A program made the position numbers and the translations under genes. The notes under the pieces were generated by a model. The model worked only from the letters and a program-made list of their open reading frames with translations. It searched no databases and was not told where the DNA came from. A stretch of 64,000 bases of DNA from Mycolicibacterium chlorophenolicum (GTDB lineage: Bacteria > Actinomycetota > Actinomycetes > Mycobacteriales > Mycobacteriaceae): assembly GCF_001044235.1 (NCBI RefSeq), contig NZ_JYNL01000030.1, positions 362,881-426,880 of the forward strand, given 5' to 3'. Position 1 is the stretch's first letter, and each line of letters starts with the position of its first letter. This document shows positions 1-7,969 of the stretch, one piece after another.

Positions 1-1
1 G

Positions 2-598
2 GCCGCCGAGGGTATCGGCATGCTCCGGTTCGACAATCTCGGGCTCGGTCATTCCGAGGGCGACTGGGGCGACGGGTCGTTCTCGCACAAGGTCGACGAC
101 ACGGTGCGGGCCGTGAGATTCATGAACGACTCCGGCCGTGAGGTGCGCCTGCTCGTCGGTCATTCATTCGGGGGCGCCGCCGCCATCGCCGCCGCCCATG
201 ACTGTCCGACGGTGGCCGCGGTGGCCAGCGTCGCCGCGCCGTTCCAGCCCGCGCACGTGGAGAAGAACTACGACGCGCTGGTCAGCCGGATCGAATCCGA
301 CGGTGAGGCAACGTTTCTCATCGGCGGCAAGGCGCTCACCCTGCGCCGGCATTTCATCGAGGACGTCCGCAACGCCGATCTGCGTGAGCGCATCAAAACG
401 CTGCGGCGGGCCTTGCTGGTCATGCACTCGCCCACCGACAACACGGTCGGGATCGCCAACGCCAGCGACATCTTCCGCGCCGCACGGCATCCCCGCAGCT
501 TCGTCTCCCTGGAGGGGGCCGACCATCTGCTCACCGAGAAGAACCAGGCGGCCCGCGCTGCGCGCATCGTCAGCGCGTGGGCCGACCCCTACCTGTAG
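2..598 (+). CDS. Alpha/beta hydrolase, 5' end outside window
   Basis: Serine hydrolase of the alpha/beta fold; the reading frame is open from base 2, so the start and the first strands, including the oxyanion-hole region, lie upstream of the window. The visible 198 residues begin with an LRFDNLGLGHSEG stretch, then the nucleophile elbow GHSFGG. A candidate acid is in SPTDNTVG and the catalytic His in GADHLLTE, so the triad is complete. The sequence resembles the hydrolase half of the OsmC/hydrolase proteins, but the frame stops directly after the hydrolase domain, so no OsmC domain follows. The substrate cannot be told. A GC-rich hairpin lies just after the stop. Confidence 0.85.
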   Translation, partial: AAEGIGMLRFDNLGLGHSEGDWGDGSFSHKVDDTVRAVRFMNDSGREVRLLVGHSFGGAAAIAAAHDCPTVAAVASVAAPFQPAHVEKNYDALVSRIESDGEATFLIGGKALTLRRHFIEDVRNADLRERIKTLRRALLVMHSPTDNTVGIANASDIFRAARHPRSFVSLEGADHLLTEKNQAARAARIVSAWADPYL

Positions 599-607
599 AA
601 CGCACCA

Positions 608-642
608 GTGGGCGGGTCCGCGCCTGCGCGGAGCCCGCCCAC
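608..642. terminator. Hairpin between convergent genes
   Basis: Near-perfect inverted repeat (left arm 608-623 starting GTGGGCGGG, right arm 626-642 ending CCCGCCCAC, one bulged base) in the 54-bp gap between two convergent stop codons. There is no T-tract on either side. It is a plausible bidirectional terminator; function is inferred from position and structure only. Confidence 0.45.
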
Positions 643-652
643 CGGCACGGGG

Positions 653-2131
653 TCAGTCCTGTGAACCGCCCGAGCCGGAGTCGGTGCTCTTCTTGGCGCC
701 GGAATCCGACGCACCGGCCTTCTTGGCGCTCGATTCCGACGCACCGCTCTTCTTCGCCGAGCTCGCGTCACCCGCGTCCGAGGACGTGGTGTCGGGCTTC
801 TTCTTGAAGCTGTCGCTGAGCTTGGAGACGCTGGCGTTGATCGAGTCCCGCACCTGCTTGACCGCTTCGCTGGTCGCCGTCGGCTTGCGGTGCTTGGGGC
901 CCTTGGACGCCGCGGCACCGTCGTCGGTGGCCGGGGCCTCGGCGGCGGGGGCTTCCGCGGCGGGCGCCGCGGTGACCGCCGGAGCGGTCAGCGCCGTGGT
1001 GGCCTCCTGCGCGGTGGCCTTGTCCGAGGTCGCCGTGTCGGTGGTGTCGGCAGCCAGCGTCGACGTCGTCGTGGTCGTGGTCGTGGTCGTGTCGGGATCC
1101 TCGAAGACCGGGCCCGGAATCGGCTTGTTGTCCGGGTTGGGGACGAACGGGGCGCACAGCGAGCACTGCGTGCCGAGCACGAACGGGTTGAAGGCGGTGT
1201 TCAGGCCGCGGCCCAGGCTGGTCAGGCTGGCCGTGATCAGCTCCGGGGTCACCGGCTTGATCTGCGAGAAGTCCGGCGTGCCGGTCAGGCTGTCGTAGAA
1301 GCTCGTGAACGGCTTGGTCGGGTCGAGCTTGACGGTCTCGCCGGACCAGGGCACTTCCTGGCCGTCCGGATCCTTGACGTAGCACTGACCGTCGGCGCTG
1401 CAGCTGATGCCCTCGCGGGTTTCCGGGAACGTGTATCCCTCTGGCGAAAACAATGCGCCGATGTGACGAAGATCAAACATTTTGCTCAGAATGGCCGTGG
1501 GGTCGTCACACGCACCGGGGCCGGTGCCGGTGCAGCCGGAGTTCATCGGTAGCTGAGACGCGGCGATCGCGGCGAACATGTTGCCCAGGGGCACGGACAG
1601 GGCAGGGAACGGCACCAGCACGTTGGCGAGCGCCTGATAGCGGGGCACGTCAGCGGTGTCGGTGCCGAGGATGTTGGTGGGGCTGTAGACCCACCAACTG
1701 CCGCCGTAGTACAGATCGGCGCCGAGGCCCACGACGTTACCGTCGGGCTGGGTCAGGGTGATGCCCTCGTAGGTCGGCTGGAAGCTGGGGCCGCCATCGG
1801 GCTCGCCGCCCAGGTGGACGTTGCCGTCACCCAGCGCGGTGAAGAAGTTGTAGGGCGTATTGGCAAGCGCGATAAACAGGTTCGCCGGGATGTTGAACAT
1901 GTTCGTGCTGTCCGTGGTCGAGACGAACGGCGCCGCCGCGGGCAGGCCCGTCGGCTCGGCGCAGAGCGCACTCGAGCTGCCCGCGGCGCAGCTCTGGGTC
2001 GCGGCGACCAGGTTGACGTCGTAGTTCGCCATCCGCAGGTCCAACTGCGAGGTGACCGGTGTCGCGGAGATGACGCCGGCGCCCATCAGGGCTACGCCGG
2101 CGGTGACGTAAGAACGTGCAGATGTGCGCAT
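653..2131 (-). CDS. Exported mycobacterial protein with Thr run and Lys-Ala-Ser repeat tail
   Basis: 492-residue secreted or cell-wall protein of unknown function. The ATG at 2131 is preceded by a strong GGAGGGGG ribosome site and begins a signal peptide (MRTSARSYVTAGVALMGAG, then ISATPVTS), so the longer in-frame start at 2233 is unlikely. Residues 30-350 form one domain with Cys pairs (SCAAGSSSALC, NSGCTGTGPGAC, SCSADGQC, TQCSLC), which suggests disulphides outside the cell. A run of nine threonines and Ala/Thr-rich spacers follow, then three copies of a 10-residue AKK-containing repeat at the C-terminus. The low-complexity tail looks like a cell-wall-spanning or glycosylated stalk. I do not recognise a named family. 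Confidence 0.8.
   Translation of the reverse strand: MRTSARSYVTAGVALMGAGVISATPVTSQLDLRMANYDVNLVAATQSCAAGSSSALCAEPTGLPAAAPFVSTTDSTNMFNIPANLFIALANTPYNFFTALGDGNVHLGGEPDGGPSFQPTYEGITLTQPDGNVVGLGADLYYGGSWWVYSPTNILGTDTADVPRYQALANVLVPFPALSVPLGNMFAAIAASQLPMNSGCTGTGPGACDDPTAILSKMFDLRHIGALFSPEGYTFPETREGISCSADGQCYVKDPDGQEVPWSGETVKLDPTKPFTSFYDSLTGTPDFSQIKPVTPELITASLTSLGRGLNTAFNPFVLGTQCSLCAPFVPNPDNKPIPGPVFEDPDTTTTTTTTTSTLAADTTDTATSDKATAQEATTALTAPAVTAAPAAEAPAAEAPATDDGAAASKGPKHRKPTATSEAVKQVRDSINASVSKLSDSFKKKPDTTSSDAGDASSAKKSGASESSAKKAGASDSGAKKSTDSGSGGSQD
680..769 (-). repeat. Three 10-residue repeats (30-nt units) in an exported protein tail
   Basis: The end of the exported protein has three tandem decapeptides of the form (S)SAKKxGASx, with KK pairs exactly ten residues apart. 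The DNA units are diverged, so this is an old repeat. Cationic Lys/Ala tails of this kind are known to help mycobacterial surface proteins bind polyanions; that role is inference here. Confidence 0.7.
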
Positions 2132-2331
2132 GACGCGCCCCCTCCATGTTGCTGTGCGTGACCCCGACCGCGAGAAACGTATCCAGAATGTGATCAATTG
2201 TCTACTGGACATCGATGAATTCTCATCAACCATTCATTTGCTGACGCGGCCGTCAGTTAATTCGCGCGGCGACAAATAGCAAACAATTGCCGATGCGGCG
2301 ACGGAATTCGTGGCGATTAGGCTGGGCGCTC

Positions 2332-2766
2332 GTGCGTATCGTCGCTATTCATCTGGCTCCGGGGCGGCGCATCCCGACGCGTTCGGTCGACGCGGTCGTG
2401 GCCGAAGCGGGCAAAGGCCTGGTCGGCGACCGTTATCACGGCACCCGGCACCGCCACGTCACCCTGCAGTCGCGCGAGGCGCTCGACGCCGCGGCCGCGC
2501 AGCTGGGCCACCCCGTGGACTCCGGCGCGACGCGCCGCAACATCACCGTCGACGCCGGGGAGATCCCCACAAAACCGGGCACCAGGATCCGGATCGCCGA
2601 CGTCGATCTGGAGGTGGTGCGGGTGTCGGCCCCGTGCCGCCTGCTCGACGACTGGATCGGTCCCGGCGCCGCCGCCGCGCTGCACCGCCGTGGTGGGTCG
2701 GTCTGCCGGGTGCTCAGCACGGGCACCCTGCAGGTCGGCCACGACGTCGTCTTTCCGCGGGACTGA
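2332..2766 (+). CDS. MOSC domain protein
   Basis: Small stand-alone MOSC domain (144 aa) of the molybdenum-cofactor sulfurase C-terminal family, which handles sulfur or metal-sulfur groups, often for molybdoenzymes. The fold starts with VRIVAIHLAPG and has the conserved GLVGDRYHG segment, RRNITVD, and the single Cys of APCRLLDDW expected to carry the sulfur. The GTG at 2332 matches family N-termini; the ATG at 2317 context and the upstream frame add nothing recognisable. The gene is divergent from the exported protein across an AT-rich gap of 200 bp. A molybdopterin enzyme occurs at 40 kb, but no operon links them. Confidence 0.88.
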   Translation: MRIVAIHLAPGRRIPTRSVDAVVAEAGKGLVGDRYHGTRHRHVTLQSREALDAAAAQLGHPVDSGATRRNITVDAGEIPTKPGTRIRIADVDLEVVRVSAPCRLLDDWIGPGAAAALHRRGGSVCRVLSTGTLQVGHDVVFPRD

Positions 2767-2772
2767 CCCAGG

Positions 2773-3288
2773 TCAGCTGCCGTCGCCTCCGCCGACCTCG
2801 GCGGGCAGCGGGGGCGGCAGCGGTGTGGTCGGGGTCGGGGTCGCCGAGGTGGTCGGCCCGGCGCCCGGCGAGCTCGTGCTCCCCGGCCGATGGAAGTCCA
2901 GCATCGGTTCGTCGCGGATCACCTTCTCGGCCGCGCTGATCACCAGCGCGTCGGCGGTGACCATGTACTCGATGCCGTCCCGGGACGCGGTGAAGGCGCC
3001 GTCGGCCGACTGGGACGCCGCGGCGATCAACTTCGCCCCGTCCCGGACCCGCACCCCGCGGTACTCGAGGTCCCCGTCGGCGAGCTTGCAGATGGCCACG
3101 CGAGAGCCGGCGGTGCTGCCGAACACCACCGCCGTCGCCGGGGCCGCGCACCGTGCCGTCGAGTCGATGTACCCCCGGCTGTCCGACGGTGGCGCCGAGG
3201 ACGCGGACGGAGCCACCGCGAGGAGCGCCACGGCCGAAGCGGCCGTCGCCAGGGCGGTGCGAACGAGGACCGTGCGGTGCGAAGACAT
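2773..3288 (-). CDS. Exported protein with Pro-rich tail
   Basis: 171-residue predicted secreted protein. The ATG at 3288 opens a signal peptide (basic SSHRTVLVR, hydrophobic core ALATAASAVALLAV, cleavage after PSASSA); a GTG lies one codon before it and could also serve. The mature part has two cysteines (TARC and AICK) that may form a disulphide, and ends in a Gly/Pro/Thr-rich tail (PTPTTPLPPPLP). No catalytic motif is visible and the function is unknown. It converges on the MOSC gene with only 6 bp between stops and is divergent from the YdcF-like gene. Confidence 0.75.
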   Translation of the reverse strand: MSSHRTVLVRTALATAASAVALLAVAPSASSAPPSDSRGYIDSTARCAAPATAVVFGSTAGSRVAICKLADGDLEYRGVRVRDGAKLIAAASQSADGAFTASRDGIEYMVTADALVISAAEKVIRDEPMLDFHRPGSTSSPGAGPTTSATPTPTTPLPPPLPAEVGGGDGS

Positions 3289-3402
3289 CACTGTCCACCA
3301 GACCACGCCGGGACGGAAGTTGCGAACGGCCCCGGCCGATTTTCGCGCATCGTTGGGCCATCGAGACCGGACCGTAATGAACCGAGTCCGGCCGGCGATG
3401 AC

Positions 3403-3993
3403 ATGATCGTGACCTTCTCCGGTGCCGCGGCGCGGTGCAGCGCACTGCTGCTGGCCGTCGCGACGGCGTTCGCCCTGCTGCTGGGAGCCGGACCCGCACA
3501 CGCTGCCCCACCTCTGGTGGCCAAGGACTTCTCCAAACCGGCGATCGTGGTCCTCGGCTACGGACTCAAGGACAACGGCACCATGCGGCCCATCCTCTAC
3601 ACCCGTGTCCTCACGGGTCTGGCCGTGGCGCAGATGTTTCCCCAGTCGCCGATCATCGTGACCGGCGGCAATCCGCGCAACGGTCGGACCGAGGCGGGTG
3701 AGATGCGCAAGACGCTGCGCGTACTCGGCTTCCCCGACGACCGCATCATCGTCGAGGACCGGGCCAACAGCACCGTGCAGAACGCCCGGTTCTCGGTGCC
3801 GCTGGCCGAGGCCGCAGGCACCTCGGGGATCATCCTCGTGACCTCGTCGTCGCATCAGGACCGTGCCGACGGCAACTTCGCGGACGCCGGCGGCAATGTG
3901 CTTGCGACGGTGAGCTTTCCGGACGGCAATCCGTCGATCAACATCGCCCAGTTCGTCCGCGACGTGCTGAGCCCGTTCGTGGCGGTCACCTGA
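3403..3993 (+). CDS. Exported YdcF/ElyC-like DUF218 protein
   Basis: 196-residue protein of the DUF218 (YdcF/SanA/ElyC) family, implicated elsewhere in envelope and peptidoglycan-precursor homeostasis. An N-terminal signal sequence (ALLLAVATAFALLLGAG, cleavage near AHA-AP) precedes the domain. Family hallmarks are IVVLGYGL, IIVTGGNPRNGRTEAGEM, the DRIIVEDRANSTVQNA segment and a late VTSSSHQDRA. The ATG at 3403 has no strong ribosome site; a GTG three codons later is possible. The nearest downstream gene begins 17 bp after the stop but has its own -10 element. Confidence 0.85.
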   Translation: MIVTFSGAAARCSALLLAVATAFALLLGAGPAHAAPPLVAKDFSKPAIVVLGYGLKDNGTMRPILYTRVLTGLAVAQMFPQSPIIVTGGNPRNGRTEAGEMRKTLRVLGFPDDRIIVEDRANSTVQNARFSVPLAEAAGTSGIILVTSSSHQDRADGNFADAGGNVLATVSFPDGNPSINIAQFVRDVLSPFVAVT

Positions 3994-4010
3994 GGGCTTA
4001 AGGTCCCCTC

Positions 4011-4718
4011 GTGGACCCTGCTCAGCAGGCCCCGCCGCACCGCTGGGGACTGGGCGCCTTCGTCGTCGTCGAGGCCGTGTACCTGGTGTCGGCGCTGGCG
4101 CTGGCCGTGGTGTTGGGCCGCGCCGGTGCGTCGTCAGTGCTCCCCGTCGCCGTCGGCGTCGCGCTGCCGACCGCGCTGGCCGCCTGGTGCGCCGTCGTCG
4201 TCACCACTCTGCGCGGCAACGGTCCGTGTACCGACCTGTGCATCCGGTGGTCCTGGCGCGGCGCCGGAGTGGGCGTGCTGTTCGGTGCCGCCGGCCTGCT
4301 GGTCACGATTCCCGCCTCGGTGCTGTGGCTGTCGATCGTCGGTGACGACGTCACGTCGGCCGCCGACGACGTGTTCGGCGATCTGCGGAGTACGTGGGGC
4401 TGGGCGGTGCTGGTGTTCGCGGTCGTGGTGGTCGTCGCGCCGGTGTGCGAAGAGATCATCTTCCGGGGACTTCTCTGGGGCGCCGTGGAACAGCGCTGGG
4501 GACGGTGGGTGGCGCTCGGGGTCACGACCGTGGTGTTCGCGATCGCGCACCTGGAGTGGCAGCGGGCCCCGCTCCTGCTCGTCATCGGGCTTCCGATCGG
4601 CCTGGCGCGCCTCTACGGCGGCACGCTGATCGCCGGCATCGTCGCCCATGCCATCGCGAATCTGCTGCCGGGGCTGGTGCTGATGTTCACGGTTGCCGGG
4701 GTCATGCCCGCGGCGTGA
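4011..4718 (+). CDS. CPBP family intramembrane metalloprotease
   Basis: Integral membrane protein of 235 aa, CAAX-protease/bacteriocin-processing (Rce1/abi) family. About seven hydrophobic segments are visible. The metal site is formed by EEIIFRG (Glu147, Glu148, Arg152), FAIAHLE (His180) and HAIAN (His213, Asn217), all conserved, so an active protease is expected. The substrate is unknown. The GTG start is spaced 6 nt from a TAAGGT -10 element at 3999, a leaderless arrangement. The 3' end overlaps the convergent fadD gene by 17 bp. Confidence 0.88.
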   Translation: MDPAQQAPPHRWGLGAFVVVEAVYLVSALALAVVLGRAGASSVLPVAVGVALPTALAAWCAVVVTTLRGNGPCTDLCIRWSWRGAGVGVLFGAAGLLVTIPASVLWLSIVGDDVTSAADDVFGDLRSTWGWAVLVFAVVVVVAPVCEEIIFRGLLWGAVEQRWGRWVALGVTTVVFAIAHLEWQRAPLLLVIGLPIGLARLYGGTLIAGIVAHAIANLLPGLVLMFTVAGVMPAA

Positions 4719-6555
4719 TCGCCCGGTCGTCGAATATGCCGTCCAGATACGCGGTGCGGCAGGCCCGGCGCGCCAGCTTGCCACTGGTCGTCCTCGGGAT
4801 CGCACCGGCGGGCACGATGCGCACGTCGGCCACCGGAGCCTGATGGTGTTCGTACACAGCGGCTTTGATCGACGCCACCGCGGCGCCGGGATCCGTGCGC
4901 GCGGTGCCTGCGGCGCGCTCGGCGACGATCACCAGGCGATCCGCCCCGTCGTCCCGCACGGCGAACGCGGCGACGTATCCGCGGCGCACGATCGGGGACG
5001 CGCCGGCCGCGGTGGCTTCGAGGTCGTGCGGGGAGTAGCGGCGGCCGCCGAGGATCACCACGTCGGCGATCCGGCCGGTGATGTAGAGCTCACCGTCCAG
5101 ATAGAACCCGAGATCGCCCGTGCGCAGCCAGTTTCGGTCCGGATCCGCGCCGATGGCGTGGCTGCCGCCGGCCAGGGTGCCTGCCAGGCGCGCGCCGAAC
5201 GTCTGCTGCGTCTCCTGGGGCCGGCGCCAGTAGCCGCGGGCGATGTTGTCGCCCTGCACCCACGGCTCGCCGACCCGCCCGTCGGGGAGCTCGCGGCCGG
5301 TGTCGGGGTCGACGATCACGCAGGACAGGCTGCGCGCGACCTGCCCGCACGACACGTGCGCCGCGGCGAGGTCGTGGTCGGGCGCGACGGGCACAGCGGT
5401 GCCGCGGGCCAACGCGTCGCGGTCGACATACAGGGCCTGCGCCCGGGCGGCGGGGGCAATCGTCGCGACGAGCAGCGTCGCCTCGGCGATGCCGTAGGAC
5501 GGCTTGAAGGCGGTGCGCGGCAGGCCGAACGGCGCGAAGGCCGCATCGAACGCGGCGATCGCGTCGATGCTGACCGGTTCGGATCCGATGATCAGCACCA
5601 CGTTGCTCAGATCGATCCCGGAGTCCGTGCCGGGCACGCCCCGGGCGGCGGTCCACTCGTAGGCGAAGTTCGGTGCCGCGGTGACCACCCGTCCGGTCGC
5701 CGACCCCGCCGACAACGCCTCGATCCAGCGCAGCGGCCTGCGGATGAACGCGGTCGGCGACATCAGCGTCGAGTGGCCGCCGTAGACCGCCGGGAAGCCG
5801 ATCATCGACAGACCCATGTCGTGATACAGGGGTAACCAGCTGACCCCGTGGGTGTTCCGGTCGAGCAGATCGATCGACAGGATCATCTGCACCAGATTCG
5901 TGCCCACGGCGCGGTGGGTGATCTCGACGCCGGCCGGAGGTCGCGTCGCGCCGCCCGTGTACTGCAGATGCGAGACGTCGTCGACGTCGATCACCGTCGG
6001 CACGAACGTCGTCGCCGCCGCGTCGGGCACCTCGTCGATCGTGATGACCTCGGGCCGTCGCAACCCGGTCACCTGGTCGAGGAACTCCTCCACCCCGGCG
6101 CGGGCCCCCGAGGTGGTGAGCACCGCGACAGGTCGGGAATCGCGCAGCGCGACGTCGAGACGTTCGGCGTGGCCGGGCAATTCGGGGGCGAACAGCGGCA
6201 CCGCCACCGCGCCGGCCTTGATCGCGCCGAAGAAACCGGCGATGTAGTCGAGGCCCTGGGGCGCGAGCACCGCGACCCGCTCCCCCGGCGTCGCGGCCTG
6301 TTGGACGCGTGCCGCCACCGCGGCCATCCGCACGCCCAGTTCGGTCCAGGTGATCTCCGAGATCTGCGTACCCGCGCCGGAGAAGTCGAGGTACCGGTAG
6401 GCGACCTCGTCACCGACGTGGGCGATGTTGCGGTCGATCAGCGAGATGAACGTGATGTCGTCGGGCAGGTCGATCTCGCCGTCCGCATCGAGGCAGTCCT
6501 CGACCTGCAGCAGTCCGTCGCTGATCGGGATCGACCGGCCCGTACGGCGATTCAT
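4702..6555 (-). CDS. FadD-type fatty acyl-AMP ligase with altered nucleotide loop
   Basis: 617-residue adenylate-forming enzyme of the mycobacterial FAAL/FadD class, which activates fatty acids as acyl-AMP for transfer to polyketide or lipid synthases. SWLPLYHDMGL, YGIAEATLL, RTGDLGFYLDGELYITGR and the C-terminal Lys region PRTTSGKLAR are present. The phosphate-binding loop reads TGGATRPPAG (residues 200-209) where the family normally has TSGSTRxPAG, so both serines are replaced. No polyketide synthase gene lies nearby. The ATG at 6555 has a TAGACT -10 element 6 nt upstream and sits inside an inverted repeat. Which lipid it activates cannot be told. Confidence 0.88.
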   Translation of the reverse strand: MNRRTGRSIPISDGLLQVEDCLDADGEIDLPDDITFISLIDRNIAHVGDEVAYRYLDFSGAGTQISEITWTELGVRMAAVAARVQQAATPGERVAVLAPQGLDYIAGFFGAIKAGAVAVPLFAPELPGHAERLDVALRDSRPVAVLTTSGARAGVEEFLDQVTGLRRPEVITIDEVPDAAATTFVPTVIDVDDVSHLQYTGGATRPPAGVEITHRAVGTNLVQMILSIDLLDRNTHGVSWLPLYHDMGLSMIGFPAVYGGHSTLMSPTAFIRRPLRWIEALSAGSATGRVVTAAPNFAYEWTAARGVPGTDSGIDLSNVVLIIGSEPVSIDAIAAFDAAFAPFGLPRTAFKPSYGIAEATLLVATIAPAARAQALYVDRDALARGTAVPVAPDHDLAAAHVSCGQVARSLSCVIVDPDTGRELPDGRVGEPWVQGDNIARGYWRRPQETQQTFGARLAGTLAGGSHAIGADPDRNWLRTGDLGFYLDGELYITGRIADVVILGGRRYSPHDLEATAAGASPIVRRGYVAAFAVRDDGADRLVIVAERAAGTARTDPGAAVASIKAAVYEHHQAPVADVRIVPAGAIPRTTSGKLARRACRTAYLDGIFDDRAITPRA

Positions 6556-6582
6556 GCCCGCAGTCTAGGCGCCGCGGGCATG
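6553..6582 (-). promoter_or_regulatory. Inverted repeat and leaderless -10 at the fadD start
   Basis: CATGCCCGC (6553-6561) and GCGGGCATG (6574-6582) form a 9-bp perfect inverted repeat with a 12-nt spacer that contains TAGACT, read on the minus strand. TAGACT is 6 nt from the ATG, so transcription would start at the start codon itself. A protein bound to the repeat would cover both -10 and start. The operator role is inference. Confidence 0.4.
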
Positions 6583-6621
6583 GTGCCGTGCCGGGTCCGA
6601 ATCACCAAGGGCCGCAACCGG

Positions 6622-7233
6622 TCAGGCGATGATACGCACCAGGTAGGGCGTCATGTCCTTGGTGCGCACGTCGGAGACCGCGACCCCGGAATCGGTGGTC
6701 TCGACCATCTTCCCGTTGCCGATGAACAGCGCCACGCTCTGCGTGCCCTCGGGGCCGTAGAACAACAGGTCACCGGGCAGTGCGAGCGACGGCATGACCT
6801 TCTGGCCCACCTTGTACATCTCGCCCGAGGACCGCGGCAGCTTCACACCCACGCCGGCGTAGGCGTAGACCATCAGGCCGGAGGCGTCGAAGCCGACGAC
6901 CTCCACCCGCGGGGCGGGCGCCGGCGCCGGAACGGCGGCCGGCAGGTTCAGGCCCGGCGTCGTCAGATCCAGCGCCGACGCGTCGACCCCGGCCTGATCG
7001 GGCTGCGCCGGATCGGCGGTGGGAGCCGCCGCAGTGCCCTTGCTCGGGCCCGACGCGCCGCCGCCACCGTAGGCGAACGGGACGCCGCGCTGCGAGAGCG
7101 CACGGGCGATCACGATCTCGACCGCCTTCTGGTTCGTCGCCGATCGCGTGGGCTGAGCCGCCGCCAGGCCCGGCGTCGCCGCGAGCAGGGCGAAACCGAG
7201 CATGAGGACTACAAACACACGGACGCGTCGCAT
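6622..7233 (-). CDS. ripD: RipD-like inactive NlpC/P60 peptidoglycan-binding protein
   Basis: 203-residue secreted protein (signal peptide to about residue 26, AAAQP) with an NlpC/P60 domain interrupted by an Ala/Pro-rich linker. In active members the catalytic motif is DCSGL and the His is in HVAL. Here they read DASGL (Ala117) and SVALFIG (Ser166), so both catalytic residues are lost. This is the known state of mycobacterial RipD, a non-hydrolytic peptidoglycan binder; the homologue is recognised from these substitutions and length, although the cationic C-terminal tail of M. tuberculosis RipD is absent. A 7-bp inverted repeat lies about 80 bp upstream of the start. Confidence 0.85.
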   Translation of the reverse strand: MRRVRVFVVLMLGFALLAATPGLAAAQPTRSATNQKAVEIVIARALSQRGVPFAYGGGGASGPSKGTAAAPTADPAQPDQAGVDASALDLTTPGLNLPAAVPAPAPAPRVEVVGFDASGLMVYAYAGVGVKLPRSSGEMYKVGQKVMPSLALPGDLLFYGPEGTQSVALFIGNGKMVETTDSGVAVSDVRTKDMTPYLVRIIA

Positions 7234-7314
7234 GGCACTTCCACCGCTTTCCAGCCGCCAGCACCGCGCGGGCGCTGGACCTCATTGATTAACAACAGTC
7301 ACTATGACCACTTC

Positions 7315-7335
7315 TACACCACCTGAACTGGTGTA
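7315..7335. promoter_or_regulatory. Inverted repeat upstream of ripD
   Basis: TACACCA (7315-7321) and TGGTGTA (7329-7335), spacer 7 nt, in the 196-bp gap between ripD (start at 7233, reading away) and the tpx stop at 7430. It lies in a locally AT-rich stretch and is the right size for a dimeric regulator. No factor is identified. Confidence 0.35.
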
Positions 7336-7429
7336 TTTACGTCGTCGCAGGACGGTGAACCAAGAGATGCGGGACCGGGACCGAACAGTGACCTACGTCG
7401 GCGAGTCGCCCTCTAGGGTGTGTCGCGCG

Positions 7430-7927
7430 TCACGACCCCAGCGCAGCCAGCGCCGCGTCGTAGTCGGGCTCCTGACCGATCTCGGGCACCAGTTCGGTGT
7501 AGGCGACGTTGCCGTCCGCACCGACCACGACGACGGCGCGGGCCAGCAGCCCGGCCATCGGGCCGTCGGTGATCGTGACGCCGTAGTCCTCGCCGAAGCT
7601 GTCGCGGAAGGCCGACGCCGGGGTCACGTTCTCGATGTCCTCGGCCCCGCAGAACCGCTTCTGGGCGAACGGCAGATCCTTCGACACGCACAGCACCGCG
7701 CCACCGGCGGCCGCGGCGCGCTCGTTGAACGTGCGCACGCTGGCCGCACACACCGGGGTGTCGACCGACGGGAAGATGTTGAGCAGCAGCGGCTTGCCGC
7801 GGAACTGATCGTCGCCGACCGCGCCGAGATCGGTTCCGGTCAGGGAGAAGCCGGGCGCCGGCGAACCGACGGCGGGCAGCTCTCCGACGGTGTTGATCGG
7901 GTTTCCGCGCAAAGTTATCTGTGCCAT
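7430..7927 (-). CDS. tpx: Thiol peroxidase Tpx
   Basis: Atypical 2-Cys peroxiredoxin of 165 aa that reduces hydrogen and alkyl peroxides with thioredoxin as electron donor in the cytoplasm. The peroxidatic Cys60 is in PSVDTPVCAASVRTFN and the resolving Cys93 in RFCGAEDIEN. An extra Cys80 (VLCVSKDLPFAQKRFC) is typical of the family. The length matches the usual Tpx exactly with the ATG at 7927; the GTG at 7933 would only add two residues. It is 42 bp downstream of a DUF899 gene on the same strand, itself thioredoxin-like, so a shared redox operon is possible. Confidence 0.95.
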   Translation of the reverse strand: MAQITLRGNPINTVGELPAVGSPAPGFSLTGTDLGAVGDDQFRGKPLLLNIFPSVDTPVCAASVRTFNERAAAAGGAVLCVSKDLPFAQKRFCGAEDIENVTPASAFRDSFGEDYGVTITDGPMAGLLARAVVVVGADGNVAYTELVPEIGQEPDYDAALAALGS

Positions 7928-7969
7928 GCGCACAGTGTGCCAAGCGCGACCGGTTTCGTCGCGGCCGGG

